The notes under the pieces are model-generated. The model ran no database searches, was not told the DNA's origin, and saw only the letters and a list, made by a program, of their open reading frames with translations. Below, in pieces: positions 15,915-24,776 of a DNA stretch of 64,000 bases. Location of the stretch: positions 1 through 64,000 of the forward strand of contig CAYFQR010000002.1 in NCBI GenBank assembly GCA_964345365.1. The letters run 5' to 3'. A program made the translations under genes and the position numbers. How positions within the stretch are numbered: position 1 is the first letter of the stretch; each line of letters starts with the position of its first letter. This DNA comes from RUG754 sp964345365. GTDB taxonomy: Bacteria > Bacillota > Clostridia > Peptostreptococcales > Anaerovoracaceae.

Positions 15915-16966
15915 TATTTTATCGCCTCCGTTATGGATTTGTATGTTCCCTGTTTCAGCTTCAAATCTTGACAAAGGTCTTGTGACGGGTAGCTGTTTCC
16001 TTCAATCAGAAGAGGCCCGTGGTCCTCGGAGATGCATACGTCCCATCCGACATAACCCACCTGCGGCACCAGATTGGCTGCTTCCTGAATCATGCCGAGA
16101 ACTTCGTCCCATTTCGGAATTCGGAAACCCTTCAGCACCGTTCCTGAACCGGGTACTCTCTCGAACACATTTCTGTCTTTATCGAAACCGTCGGAAATGA
16201 TTTCTCCCGTCTTAAAATCATAAATTGTAGAAATACCGCCGTTATTGAAATTATCCACCACAGAACCGGGTTTACCCATCCTTATCCCGCCGGAAACTAT
16301 TACAGCCTTGCCGTCTTTTAATATTGTGATAACCCTAATGGTGTTCACGGAATCGGCGCTTAAGAGATTCATCGTCTTGTCCTGTTTCACCACTTCCTCC
16401 GCAAGCGGCTTATCATTATCTACGAGGTACATATAAAGCTCCTCGGTATCCCAATCCGAAACTTTAATCTTTTCGATACCTCTTCCGCAGCTCTCATGAA
16501 GAGGCTTGACCATTATATATTCTTTGCCTACAAGAAAAGCTTTGAAGGCTTCAGCATCGCTTCCCTCGACTCTGTCCGTTTCCTTAAGTGCAGTCCCTTT
16601 GATGTCTCCGAACATCTTCCCTTTGCCGAGGACTATCCAGTCGCGCTTCATAAAGCTGTTGAATTTTTTGTTAAAAATCGCCTTGTCCTCGAAATACTGT
16701 ATATATCTCCTGTCGTTGAACCTTTTGAAGATCTTGTTATTCTTGCCGAGTGTGAGGATTTCATCCCTCTCCTTATGGTTTTTATTGTACATCTCAAAAA
16801 ACTCATAATCGACATGGCCCGAGCCGTACCTGAGCGTACAGTAAAATATGTCCCGACGTACCGCCCTCCACGATTTCCCCGTTTTAGCGGCTATCCTCTT
16901 TGCCGTTTCATCGAACCTCGACAAGTCTGTTGTTTTAAGTTTTTTAATGTAGAAGCTAAGATTCAT
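15914..16966 (-). CDS. Sugar-transfer-type ATP-grasp protein
   Basis: The 350-residue ATP-grasp enzyme resembles the ATPgrasp_ST family (proteins found with polysaccharide or capsule genes). Features are a basic N-terminal region of about 100 residues, ATP-binding Lys154 in VKPLHESCGRGI, the EE pair at 190-191, NTIRV at 208-212, and metal ligands in GWDV (D309) and IEGN (E322, N324). Such enzymes join a carboxylate, as acyl phosphate, to an amine or other nucleophile. It overlaps the GatD-like B gene by 4 bases and MurT-like A by 1 base, so it is made together with both pairs. The substrate is unknown; a role in an envelope conjugate is inference. Confidence 0.8.
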   Translation of the reverse strand: MNLSFYIKKLKTTDLSRFDETAKRIAAKTGKSWRAVRRDIFYCTLRYGSGHVDYEFFEMYNKNHKERDEILTLGKNNKIFKRFNDRRYIQYFEDKAIFNKKFNSFMKRDWIVLGKGKMFGDIKGTALKETDRVEGSDAEAFKAFLVGKEYIMVKPLHESCGRGIEKIKVSDWDTEELYMYLVDNDKPLAEEVVKQDKTMNLLSADSVNTIRVITILKDGKAVIVSGGIRMGKPGSVVDNFNNGGISTIYDFKTGEIISDGFDKDRNVFERVPGSGTVLKGFRIPKWDEVLGMIQEAANLVPQVGYVGWDVCISEDHGPLLIEGNSYPSQDLCQDLKLKQGTYKSITEAIK

Positions 16967-17679
16967 GTAAGTGTTCTCCTCAATTCGTTAAGTCTGTAAT
17001 TATATGCCTCAATGATGTTTTTTTCAAACGCTATCTCATCATTGAGTCCCATAAGTCTCAAGAGATATTTGACAAAATACGGGTTAAAGATGAGATATGG
17101 CCCGAGAGAGTACGTGGCAAAGAAATTATTGACATGAATCCCCTCTCTCCCGGTTTCCGGATTCATCCCGATTCCCGTTTCAATTTTCAAAAAATAATCC
17201 TTAAACTCACCGTAGCTGAAGCTGAATTGGCTCCGGTGCCCGAGCAGCGTCATGTCTTCAAACGTCGCTATATACTGCGAATTATGCCTCGGCAAATCCA
17301 TATTCCTCACGGAATAAAAATCAAACAACCCGAGTGCGGGCACTTCTTTTATCAAATTGCCCGACAAGTCATTTTCTTTTATTAGATTCCCGAATATTTC
17401 GATTGCATTGCCCGTTACCAAAAATATGGTGCCGGCAGCTATCGCCGCCTCTATCTCGCCTCGATACCCCCTCAAAAGCTCTATCGTCTTTTCCTGATGT
17501 CTTTCCGTCATGCATCCGATATAGACCATATCGGCATCTGCTGTGAGGAACCTCGGCTTTTCGAGATGATGTGTCATGATAACCTCAAGCTCGTCGCTGC
17601 TTTTTTTGAGATATTCGATATTGTAACATTCACCGTAGATATTGGTAAACTCAGGATAAATAAATTCAATCTTTTTCAA
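16963..17679 (-). CDS. GatD-like pseudo-amidotransferase (copy B)
   Basis: The 238-residue paralogue of copy A has the same fold and the same lesions. Thr89 stands where GatD has its catalytic Cys (LVTGNAIEIFG), Leu192 where GatD has the catalytic His (ATYSLGPYL), and GCMTE replaces the oxyanion loop. The N terminus IEFIYPEFTNIYGECYNIEY is clearly GatD-like (LYSDIGNI in the family). It overlaps MurT-like B and the ATP-grasp gene by 4 bases on each side. Because both copies changed the same positions, the loss looks old and selected rather than decay. It may act as a structural or regulatory subunit, or may deliver a different nucleophile. Confidence 0.82.
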   Translation of the reverse strand: MKKIEFIYPEFTNIYGECYNIEYLKKSSDELEVIMTHHLEKPRFLTADADMVYIGCMTERHQEKTIELLRGYRGEIEAAIAAGTIFLVTGNAIEIFGNLIKENDLSGNLIKEVPALGLFDFYSVRNMDLPRHNSQYIATFEDMTLLGHRSQFSFSYGEFKDYFLKIETGIGMNPETGREGIHVNNFFATYSLGPYLIFNPYFVKYLLRLMGLNDEIAFEKNIIEAYNYRLNELRRTLT

Positions 17680-19034
17680 CTGTTTGCCCCCTTCGCATAT
17701 TCTACGATGCTGTCACGCATATTTTTCGCCTTGGTAACATAATCAATTTCAAAAAGCACATATACTTTATCTATTCCTTCCCTGTCCACATGCTGCGGAA
17801 TATCAGCCTCCTCCTCAACCGCCACAATCTTTTCCTCTGGCACTCCTGCGAGGAGCAGCCTCAGCTTATGATTGAGAAACATGTGTCCGCCCACCACAAT
17901 CTTCTTGATATGCGGGCGATTCAAAAACTCATAGTCGGTTTCATAAAGCCATGAAATCGTTTCGGTCGGATGATGTCTATCCTGCACCTCGTCCATAAGA
18001 AGAACCACATTTTTGTCGGACGGCTCGTCTGCCATATATTCGAATACCGTAGCAGCCGCCGAAACATTCTGCGATTTAGCCGCATAAGCAAAATATTCTA
18101 TCCCGTTATACGTTACCGACGACTCTCTGATATCCGTTATCTTCTGCCTTTGCATAAACTCCGAAATAACACCCATCTCATAGCCAAGTTCCAGAAAAAG
18201 AGCCGCTGCGGTAAGCACGTTGAAGCAGTTGAACATCGTATCCGAAATCAGAGGCACGGTTTCTCCGTTCAATGTCATCGTTTTATTTAAGAGGTCTATA
18301 TTTTTTGCGAGATATTTGCTCTCGGGAGTCTTGAAATCACAGCTCTCGCAGTGATATTTTCCTATATGTCTGTAGAGTCTGTAATCGTATTTTATCTTGC
18401 CGTCGCATACGGGACAGACTGAAATATCCCTCGAAATATTCGGCAGCGGTCTGAAACTGTCATCATCGATACCGAAAAATACCCTTTCAATATTTTTGGC
18501 AAGCCCGATTGAAATCGGGTCATTGGCATTTAATATCGCCTTTGCGCCTTTTTTTGACATCCTCATGCACTTTTCCATGTGATTGAAGATGTTCTCGGGA
18601 TGCCCGTTTCGTCTTAAACTGTCCTTGCATATATTGGTTACAACTATGTAATCCGGCTTAAGCTTCACCATCTCCGTATCCATCGAAAGCTCATCCGCCT
18701 CAAGCACCGAGCAGTCCACCTGCGGCTTGTTGAAAATATTCACTCCCCTGATGAGATTAACGGCAAACCCCGCCATGAGATTTGCACCCCAGTCGTTAAA
18801 AGAAGTCGACAGTCCCCGCTCGCTCAAAAAATCGTTCACAAGCACGGATGTCGTAGTCTTGCCGTTTGTGCCTGTAATGGCTATCGTGAGCTTCGGTTTA
18901 GAAACAATTTCTAAAAAATCCGGACAAATCTTACACGCCAGGAGCCCCGGCATATCCGTCTTCGGTGTGCCTCTGAGCTTATAGAATAACATCATCATTT
19001 TCGCTCCCCACAGAGCGATAAAAAATCTGAGCAT
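17676..19034 (-). CDS. MurT-like Mur ligase family protein (copy B)
   Basis: The 452-residue paralogue of copy A has an N-terminal hydrophobic helix, LPG-like MPGLLACKICP, P-loop ITGTNGKTT (residues 53-61), the Mg-binding Glu in VLEADELS, a zinc ribbon C207/C210 and C229/C232, and a DUF1727-like tail with SWLYETDYEFL and NHKLRLLLAGV. The MurT motif RDQLDRYGE is KDSLRRNGHPE here. ATP binding should be intact. It starts 10 bases after cls and overlaps GatD-like B by 4 bases, so a one-to-one complex as in MurT-GatD is likely. What it ligates cannot be told from the sequence. Confidence 0.83.
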   Translation of the reverse strand: MLRFFIALWGAKMMMLFYKLRGTPKTDMPGLLACKICPDFLEIVSKPKLTIAITGTNGKTTTSVLVNDFLSERGLSTSFNDWGANLMAGFAVNLIRGVNIFNKPQVDCSVLEADELSMDTEMVKLKPDYIVVTNICKDSLRRNGHPENIFNHMEKCMRMSKKGAKAILNANDPISIGLAKNIERVFFGIDDDSFRPLPNISRDISVCPVCDGKIKYDYRLYRHIGKYHCESCDFKTPESKYLAKNIDLLNKTMTLNGETVPLISDTMFNCFNVLTAAALFLELGYEMGVISEFMQRQKITDIRESSVTYNGIEYFAYAAKSQNVSAAATVFEYMADEPSDKNVVLLMDEVQDRHHPTETISWLYETDYEFLNRPHIKKIVVGGHMFLNHKLRLLLAGVPEEKIVAVEEEADIPQHVDREGIDKVYVLFEIDYVTKAKNMRDSIVEYAKGANS

Positions 19035-19044
19035 ATTGCACTCC

Positions 19045-20520
19045 CTAAAGTATCTCGGTGAGAAGCCTTGAGATACTCTCCTTGAATCTTACAAAAATCG
19101 GACGTTTATTATAATCTTCCATTGTCAGTTCACGGCTGTTCTTCATATCTTCCTCAAAGGATTTTACCATTTGCTCCGTAAATTCCTTATCGAAGATAAA
19201 TGCATTTGTTTCAAAATTCAGCTTAAACGACCTTATGTCGAAGTTACATGAACCTATGGACGTGACCTCCCCGTCCGCAAATATCGCTTTTGCATGCAGG
19301 AAACCTCCGTCATAGATGAACACCCTGCATCCGTCCTTGAGCAGCTCTCCCACATTGGAAAGGGTCGCCCAATATACGAAAATATGGTCAGGCTTATTCG
19401 GTATCATTATGTTGACTTTAACTCCCGATTGCGATGCCATCTTGCATGACTCTATAATCGATGCGTCCGGAACGAAATAAGGAGATTGAATATATACGGA
19501 ATCCGTAGCAGCGGTAATCATCTTCATGAAACCGCGCTTGATTTCCTGCTTTGGAGCTTCAGGCCCGCATGAAACGATTTGCAGTCCCATATCGCCGGCA
19601 ACCTCGGTATTGATACGCCCCGCATCAAGCAAATCGAGCTTCTCCTTAGTTACGAAACGCCAATCGAGAATGAATCTCGTGTTAAGCTCGTTCACTCCCG
19701 TTCCCCTGATTCTCACGTGTGAATCACGCCAATGTCCGAATTTCGGTGCCAAATCACAATATTCGTTGCCGATATTATATCCGCCCGTATACCCTATTTT
19801 GTTGTCGACCACCAGAATCTTTCTGTGGTTTCGGTAGTTGAGGTTAAGCCCTATCTTTATCCCCATCCTTGCCAATCTCGGAGGGAAAAAATATGCCACC
19901 TTGCCGCCTGCTTTAATATATTCTCTGAGCACTAAGTTATTCAAACCTCTTGAGCCGAGAGAGTCTACGAGCAGCCGAACTTCCACGCCTTCTCTCGCTT
20001 TCTCCGTCAGCGCCGCTATGAAACGCTTGGCTGTCTTATCATTTTTGATTATAAAATATTCCGCATTAACGGACGTTTCGGCATTTCTTATATCTTCAAG
20101 CATCCTGTCAAACAGCTCATTCCCGTCCACGATGAGTTCTATATCATTCGTTTCGCTATATATGGCATTGCCGTAAACCTGATTCAGTATTACCAAATCC
20201 CTCCACTTGTATGCGGAGTAGTTATCAAGCCTGAGTTTCCCTTCCTCCAGCTCTTTAATCTGATAATCGAGATAGCCTCTTATAACGCTTTCCTCGTTAT
20301 CATAGAGTTTGTTTATCTTGATTCGGGTAAGGTTCTGATTAAAAATCAAGTATAGTATGAACCCCAACACCGGAACAAACGCCAAAACCATAATCCACGC
20401 CAAAGTAGCAGTCGATGTTTTTCTCTCGAAGAATATGACTGCCACGATTAATATGAAGTTTATTCCATATACCACCATTGTAGAGGATATATAGCCAAGC
20501 GGCGTTTCCATTTCAAACAT
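19045..20520 (-). CDS. cls: Cardiolipin synthase (PLD family)
   Basis: This membrane enzyme condenses phosphatidylglycerol into cardiolipin. The 491-residue product has two N-terminal membrane segments followed by two phospholipase D HKD motifs: HRKILVVD near residue 230 and HAKAIFAD near residue 408, each followed by the usual Gly/Ser/Asn context (GGYNIGNEY, GSCNFDIRS). It is 2 bases after miaB and 10 bases before MurT-like B, and so links phospholipid synthesis with the unknown ligase system. An alternative role in transferring a head group to another polymer cannot be excluded. Confidence 0.9.
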   Translation of the reverse strand: MFEMETPLGYISSTMVVYGINFILIVAVIFFERKTSTATLAWIMVLAFVPVLGFILYLIFNQNLTRIKINKLYDNEESVIRGYLDYQIKELEEGKLRLDNYSAYKWRDLVILNQVYGNAIYSETNDIELIVDGNELFDRMLEDIRNAETSVNAEYFIIKNDKTAKRFIAALTEKAREGVEVRLLVDSLGSRGLNNLVLREYIKAGGKVAYFFPPRLARMGIKIGLNLNYRNHRKILVVDNKIGYTGGYNIGNEYCDLAPKFGHWRDSHVRIRGTGVNELNTRFILDWRFVTKEKLDLLDAGRINTEVAGDMGLQIVSCGPEAPKQEIKRGFMKMITAATDSVYIQSPYFVPDASIIESCKMASQSGVKVNIMIPNKPDHIFVYWATLSNVGELLKDGCRVFIYDGGFLHAKAIFADGEVTSIGSCNFDIRSFKLNFETNAFIFDKEFTEQMVKSFEEDMKNSRELTMEDYNKRPIFVRFKESISRLLTEIL

Positions 20521-20522
20521 GA

Positions 20523-21848
20523 TTAAATCAATTCTCCTTCTAAGCTGAAAGTGTTTGAAGCTGTTATTTTAATATCTGCAAGTTCACCTGTCATACCCGG
20601 CTTTCCTTTGAAATTAACGAGTTTGAAGGTTTCGGTTCTTCCGCTGTAATTGTTTGAGTTACGTTTCGAAAGTCCGTCAACCAATACTTTCTGTACGGTA
20701 CCGACATATTCGGCATTTTTTTCGGCGGAAATCCTGTTTATACATTCGACGAGCCTGTTAAACCTTTCGTGTTTGACCGTTTCAGGAATCTGATTCTCAT
20801 ATCCCGCCGCCGGTGTTCCTTTTCTTATCGAATAGAGAAAGGTAAATGCGGAGTCGAATCTTATCTCCTCGCAAAGACTCAGCGTTTCGTCAAATTCGTC
20901 CTCGGTTTCCCCCGGAAAACCTACGATAATATCGGTGCTGATAGCAATCTTAGGGTCAACCGCCCTGAGTTTTTTAATAAGCTCGATATACTTTTCTCTG
21001 CTGTATCTCCTGTTCATCTTAGATAGAACATTACTGCTTCCCGACTGAACGGGAAGATGAAAATAATGGCAAAGGCTCTTGCAATCCCGATAACACTCTA
21101 TGAGTTTATCCGAAAGATCCTTGGGATGAGATGTCATAAATCTTATCCTCTCGATACCCTCTATCTTGTCAACGGCCCTTATCAGATCCGGAAAGTCCCA
21201 CTTCACGCCGGAGCTTTCGCCAATATAGCTGTTTACATTTTGACCGAGGAATGTAACTTCTTTAACGCCTTCGGAAACGAGTTTTTTCACTTCATTTATG
21301 ATGTCCTCGGGTTTCCTCGACCTCTCACGCCCCCTTACATACGGTACTATGCAATATGTGCAAAAATTGTTACAGCCGAAGGTAATATTGACATAAGCTT
21401 TGTGCTTAAAAAGTCTCTTTGACGGAAGGTCTTCCACTATCTCCGCACCGTCTTGCCAAATTTCAAGCTGTTTCCGCTTTTCGTTGTATAAATTATCAAG
21501 GAGCTTAGGCAGCTCATGTATATTATGAGTGCCGAAAACGATGTCGACCCACGGATATTTTGATTTTAACGTGTCGATTATATGCTGTTGCTGCATCATA
21601 CAGCCACAGACGCAGACCGTAAGGTTCTCACCCTCCTGTATTTTTCTGTGCTTAAGTTGTCCGAGCGTGCCGAAGAATCTCTTATCGGCATTTTCTCTTA
21701 TGGAGCATGTGTTAAAAAGAACTATATCCGCTTCCTTTCTCTCCCGAACAGGTTCATATCCTTTTTCGATAAGCATACCTGCAATTATCTCCGAATCATG
21801 CTCATTCATCTGACAACCGAATGTTGTAATATGAAATCTCTTACTCAT
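20523..21848 (-). CDS. miaB: tRNA-2-methylthio-N6-dimethylallyladenosine synthase
   Basis: This radical-SAM methylthiotransferase modifies A37 of tRNAs that read UNN codons. The 441-residue product has the UPF0004 domain starting ITTFGCQMNEHDSE, the radical-SAM CxxxCxxC in FGCNNFCTYCIVPYVRG, and a TRAM domain. GCQMN and FCTYC separate it from RimO. The start at 21848 overlaps gpsA by 8 bases; an upstream start to 21881 adds 11 residues without family support. miaA is not in the window. Confidence 0.95.
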   Translation of the reverse strand: MSKRFHITTFGCQMNEHDSEIIAGMLIEKGYEPVRERKEADIVLFNTCSIRENADKRFFGTLGQLKHRKIQEGENLTVCVCGCMMQQQHIIDTLKSKYPWVDIVFGTHNIHELPKLLDNLYNEKRKQLEIWQDGAEIVEDLPSKRLFKHKAYVNITFGCNNFCTYCIVPYVRGRERSRKPEDIINEVKKLVSEGVKEVTFLGQNVNSYIGESSGVKWDFPDLIRAVDKIEGIERIRFMTSHPKDLSDKLIECYRDCKSLCHYFHLPVQSGSSNVLSKMNRRYSREKYIELIKKLRAVDPKIAISTDIIVGFPGETEDEFDETLSLCEEIRFDSAFTFLYSIRKGTPAAGYENQIPETVKHERFNRLVECINRISAEKNAEYVGTVQKVLVDGLSKRNSNNYSGRTETFKLVNFKGKPGMTGELADIKITASNTFSLEGELI

Positions 21849-22824
21849 GTTTTTCTTTCCTGCCCATGAGAAGTCCCACACTCTCTTCCGCAGTGACTTT
21901 CCCTTCTATGAGCTTATACATAAGCTCCGTTATAGGCATCTCAACTTTATATTTTTTTGCAAGCTCATAAGCCGCCTTTGTGGTGGTTATCCCTTCCACA
22001 ACCATTCCGACTTTCTCTTTGGCGGCGTCGACATTCATGCCCTTGCCGATTAAAATTCCGCATCTCCTGTTTCTTGAATGCATCGAAGTACAAGTTACAA
22101 TCAGGTCTCCAAGCCCCGTCAGACCCGAAAAAGTCTCGGGTTTGGCACCCATCGCTTCACCGAGCCTTATCATTTCCGCGAGTCCCCTCGTCATGAGAGC
22201 GGCTTTGGAATTGTCGCCGAGTCCGATTCCGTCGCAGACTCCGGCACCGAGTGCAATAATATTTTTGAGCGCACCGCCGAGCTCAGCACCTATTATGTCG
22301 TTATTGGTATATACTCTGAAATTTTCCGACATGAAAATCTTCTGAACCTTTAGTGCAAACTCGCGGTCTTCCGAAGATACCGTAACTGTAGTCGGCAGAA
22401 ATCTCGCGACCTCCTCGGCATGTGACGGCCCCGAAAGACAGGCATATTTCGCAGATGTACAAACCTCTGCAGCAACCTCCGAAAGCCTTTTGAGAGTCTT
22501 GATTTCCAAGCCCTTTGCAACGTCTACTATATTAAGTGAATCCGAAATATTTTTAACCTCTGTAAGAAGCTCTCGAAACGACTGCGCAGGCACGGCGAAT
22601 ACCTGAATATCGGAATCTTTTATCGCTTCACTCAGATTGGATGTAATCCCAAGTCCCTCCGGAAGCTCTATGCCCGGAAGATATTTGTGGTTCCCTTTCG
22701 TTTTGGACATCATATCCGCCTGAACCTGATTTCTCGCCCAAAGCACGGTGTCGAACCCCTTTGCGCTGAGCTGAATTGCGAGAGACGTTCCGAAGCTTCC
22801 CGCACCTAATACTGCAATTCTCAT
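21841..22824 (-). CDS. gpsA: Glycerol-3-phosphate dehydrogenase [NAD(P)+]
   Basis: This makes sn-glycerol 3-phosphate, the phospholipid backbone, from dihydroxyacetone phosphate. The 327-residue product has the dinucleotide site AVLGAGSFGTSLA at the N terminus, the catalytic Lys in GGALKNIIALGAG and the RGLAEMIRLG helix. The ATG at 22824, 9 bases after GGTGGAG, is preferred over a GTG 15 bases upstream. It lies 1 base after plsY, whose enzyme uses its product, so the pair is metabolically linked. Confidence 0.95.
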   Translation of the reverse strand: MRIAVLGAGSFGTSLAIQLSAKGFDTVLWARNQVQADMMSKTKGNHKYLPGIELPEGLGITSNLSEAIKDSDIQVFAVPAQSFRELLTEVKNISDSLNIVDVAKGLEIKTLKRLSEVAAEVCTSAKYACLSGPSHAEEVARFLPTTVTVSSEDREFALKVQKIFMSENFRVYTNNDIIGAELGGALKNIIALGAGVCDGIGLGDNSKAALMTRGLAEMIRLGEAMGAKPETFSGLTGLGDLIVTCTSMHSRNRRCGILIGKGMNVDAAKEKVGMVVEGITTTKAAYELAKKYKVEMPITELMYKLIEGKVTAEESVGLLMGRKEKHE

Positions 22825-22825
22825 G

Positions 22826-23449
22826 TTAACCGTCTCCACCTTTCTTTTTTACGAATATTGACATCGGAGGCTCTTCTCCCTTGATGAGCCTCGCTATATT
22901 TCCCTTATGCTTGACAAGTATTACGGTCGCCAGAACCGCGGCAAACGGCAGGAACTCCGGTTCAAGCAGCCAAGCTGTCGGCACGGCACTTATCGCCCCG
23001 GCAATGGAACCTACCGACATCCTCTTGGAAAGTACGGTGAGCACCGCAACAATGAGCAGCAGAATAAGTGCAAGCTTCCAATTCACACCTAAAAGTCCGC
23101 CGAAGGCTACCGCCACGCCCTTTCCTCCCTTAAAGCTGTAATAAACAGGGAAGATATGACCTATAAATGCAGCCGCACAGGCAAAATATCCGAAAAGCGG
23201 GTCTCCCGTAAGCGTTGCCGACAAAAAAACCGCAGCAGTCCCTTTCAATATATCAATGCATAGAGTTATAACGGCTGCTTTGCCCCCGAGCACCCTCAGA
23301 GCATTGGTGGTGCCGGCATTTCCGCTCCCCTCTTTTTTTATGTCGATGCCCCTCATCTTAGCGATTATGGTGGATGGAGAAATGCTGCCGATAAGATAGG
23401 ACGCCGCTATTACGACTATGTAGAATATAATTTGATTCCTGTCAGCCAA
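22826..23449 (-). CDS. plsY: Glycerol-3-phosphate acyltransferase PlsY
   Basis: This membrane enzyme moves an acyl group from acyl phosphate to glycerol 3-phosphate, the first step of phosphatidic acid synthesis. The 207-residue multi-pass protein has the PlsY signatures YLIGSISPSTIIAK, KEGSGNAGTTNALRVLG and SFKGGKGVA. It overlaps der by 8 bases. Its acyl-phosphate donor is made by PlsX, encoded in the same gene run at 29919. Confidence 0.95.
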   Translation of the reverse strand: MADRNQIIFYIVVIAASYLIGSISPSTIIAKMRGIDIKKEGSGNAGTTNALRVLGGKAAVITLCIDILKGTAAVFLSATLTGDPLFGYFACAAAFIGHIFPVYYSFKGGKGVAVAFGGLLGVNWKLALILLLIVAVLTVLSKRMSVGSIAGAISAVPTAWLLEPEFLPFAAVLATVILVKHKGNIARLIKGEEPPMSIFVKKKGGDG

Positions 23450-24776
23450 TGTAATCGTCCCTCTCTCCTTTTTCTCTGAAAACGAATTTCACCGATGTCC
23501 CCTCGAAACCGAAACTCTCTCGAATCCTGTTCTCAAGATATCTCGAATATGAGAAGTGCATCAGCTCCCTCTTGTTAATTTGAAAGCTGAACAGAGGCGG
23601 TTTAACACCTATCTGTGTCACATAATATATCTTTAGCCTCTTGCCCTTATCCGAAGGAGGCTGCTTCATAAGAATCGCGTCTTGAATGAGCGAATTGAGC
23701 TGCCCTGTAGGAACCCTCATGCTTCTGTTTTCCGATACAGCCTTACAAATATCCATAACTTGATTTACTCTCTGTTTTTCAAGAACGGAAATAAAGATTA
23801 TCGGAGCATAGCTCATAAACAGGAGCTCCGCCTCAAGTCCGCGCTTAAAGTCACGCATGGTATTTGTTTCTTTCTCAATCAAATCCCATTTGTTTACAGC
23901 TACTACAATACCCTTGCCCGCTTCATGTGCAATTCCGGCAATTTTTTTGTCCTGTTCCGTCAAGCCCTCCACCGCGTCAATCATTACAAGACATACGTCA
24001 CAGCGTTCAACAGCTGCAACGGCCCTGATTACCGAAAATTTTTCGATATCGTCACTTATCTTTGACTGTCTCCTGATACCTGCGGTATCTATGAGAACGT
24101 ATTTCTCTCCGTCCTTTTCAAAAGGCGTATCAATGGAATCCCTTGTGGTTCCCGCTATATCCGAAACTATCACTCTATTTTCGCCGAGCAGGCAATTCAC
24201 AAGCGAAGACTTGCCTACATTCGGCTTACCTATAACCGCAATCTTAATGCTGTCGTCGTCTTCCTCATATGCTTCCTTAGGGAAATTCTCAACTATCTCA
24301 TCGAGCACATCGCTGAAATTGAGCATATTTGCTGCTGATACCGGAATGGGCTCGCCTAAACCGAGTTCATAAAAATCATAGAAGAAATCCGGTAGCTTGC
24401 TCGGTTTATCAATCTTGTTAATTATTAGGATGACTTTTTTGCCCGTCCTTCTGAGCATATCCGCCACCTCGATATCTGCATGAGTAATCCCTTCCTTGCC
24501 GTCGCAAATAAACAGGATTACATCCGACAGATCCATCGCAATCTGTGCCTGTTCCCTCATCTGTGAAAGTATAACATCCGAGGATGAGGGTTCTATTCCG
24601 CCGGTATCAATCAGACCGAATACTATGCCGTTCCAGTCGGTTTCGGCATATATCCTGTCTCTCGTAACTCCCGGCGTATCTTCCACGATGGAGATTCTCC
24701 TGCCGACAAGCCTGTTAAACAATGTACTTTTCCCGACATTCGGTCTCCCGACTATCGCAACAACCGGTTTACTCAT
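23442..24776 (-). CDS. der: Ribosome biogenesis GTPase Der (EngA)
   Basis: This is an essential GTPase with two G domains in tandem that acts in 50S subunit maturation. The 444-residue product is typical: first P-loop [10 protein letters not shown] at the N terminus, second [10 protein letters not shown] near residue 185, NKID and NKWD as G4 motifs, and a C-terminal KH-like domain. It overlaps both ftsY and plsY by 8 bases. Confidence 0.96.
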   Translation of the reverse strand: MSKPVVAIVGRPNVGKSTLFNRLVGRRISIVEDTPGVTRDRIYAETDWNGIVFGLIDTGGIEPSSSDVILSQMREQAQIAMDLSDVILFICDGKEGITHADIEVADMLRRTGKKVILIINKIDKPSKLPDFFYDFYELGLGEPIPVSAANMLNFSDVLDEIVENFPKEAYEEDDDSIKIAVIGKPNVGKSSLVNCLLGENRVIVSDIAGTTRDSIDTPFEKDGEKYVLIDTAGIRRQSKISDDIEKFSVIRAVAAVERCDVCLVMIDAVEGLTEQDKKIAGIAHEAGKGIVVAVNKWDLIEKETNTMRDFKRGLEAELLFMSYAPIIFISVLEKQRVNQVMDICKAVSENRSMRVPTGQLNSLIQDAILMKQPPSDKGKRLKIYYVTQIGVKPPLFSFQINKRELMHFSYSRYLENRIRESFGFEGTSVKFVFREKGERDDYIG

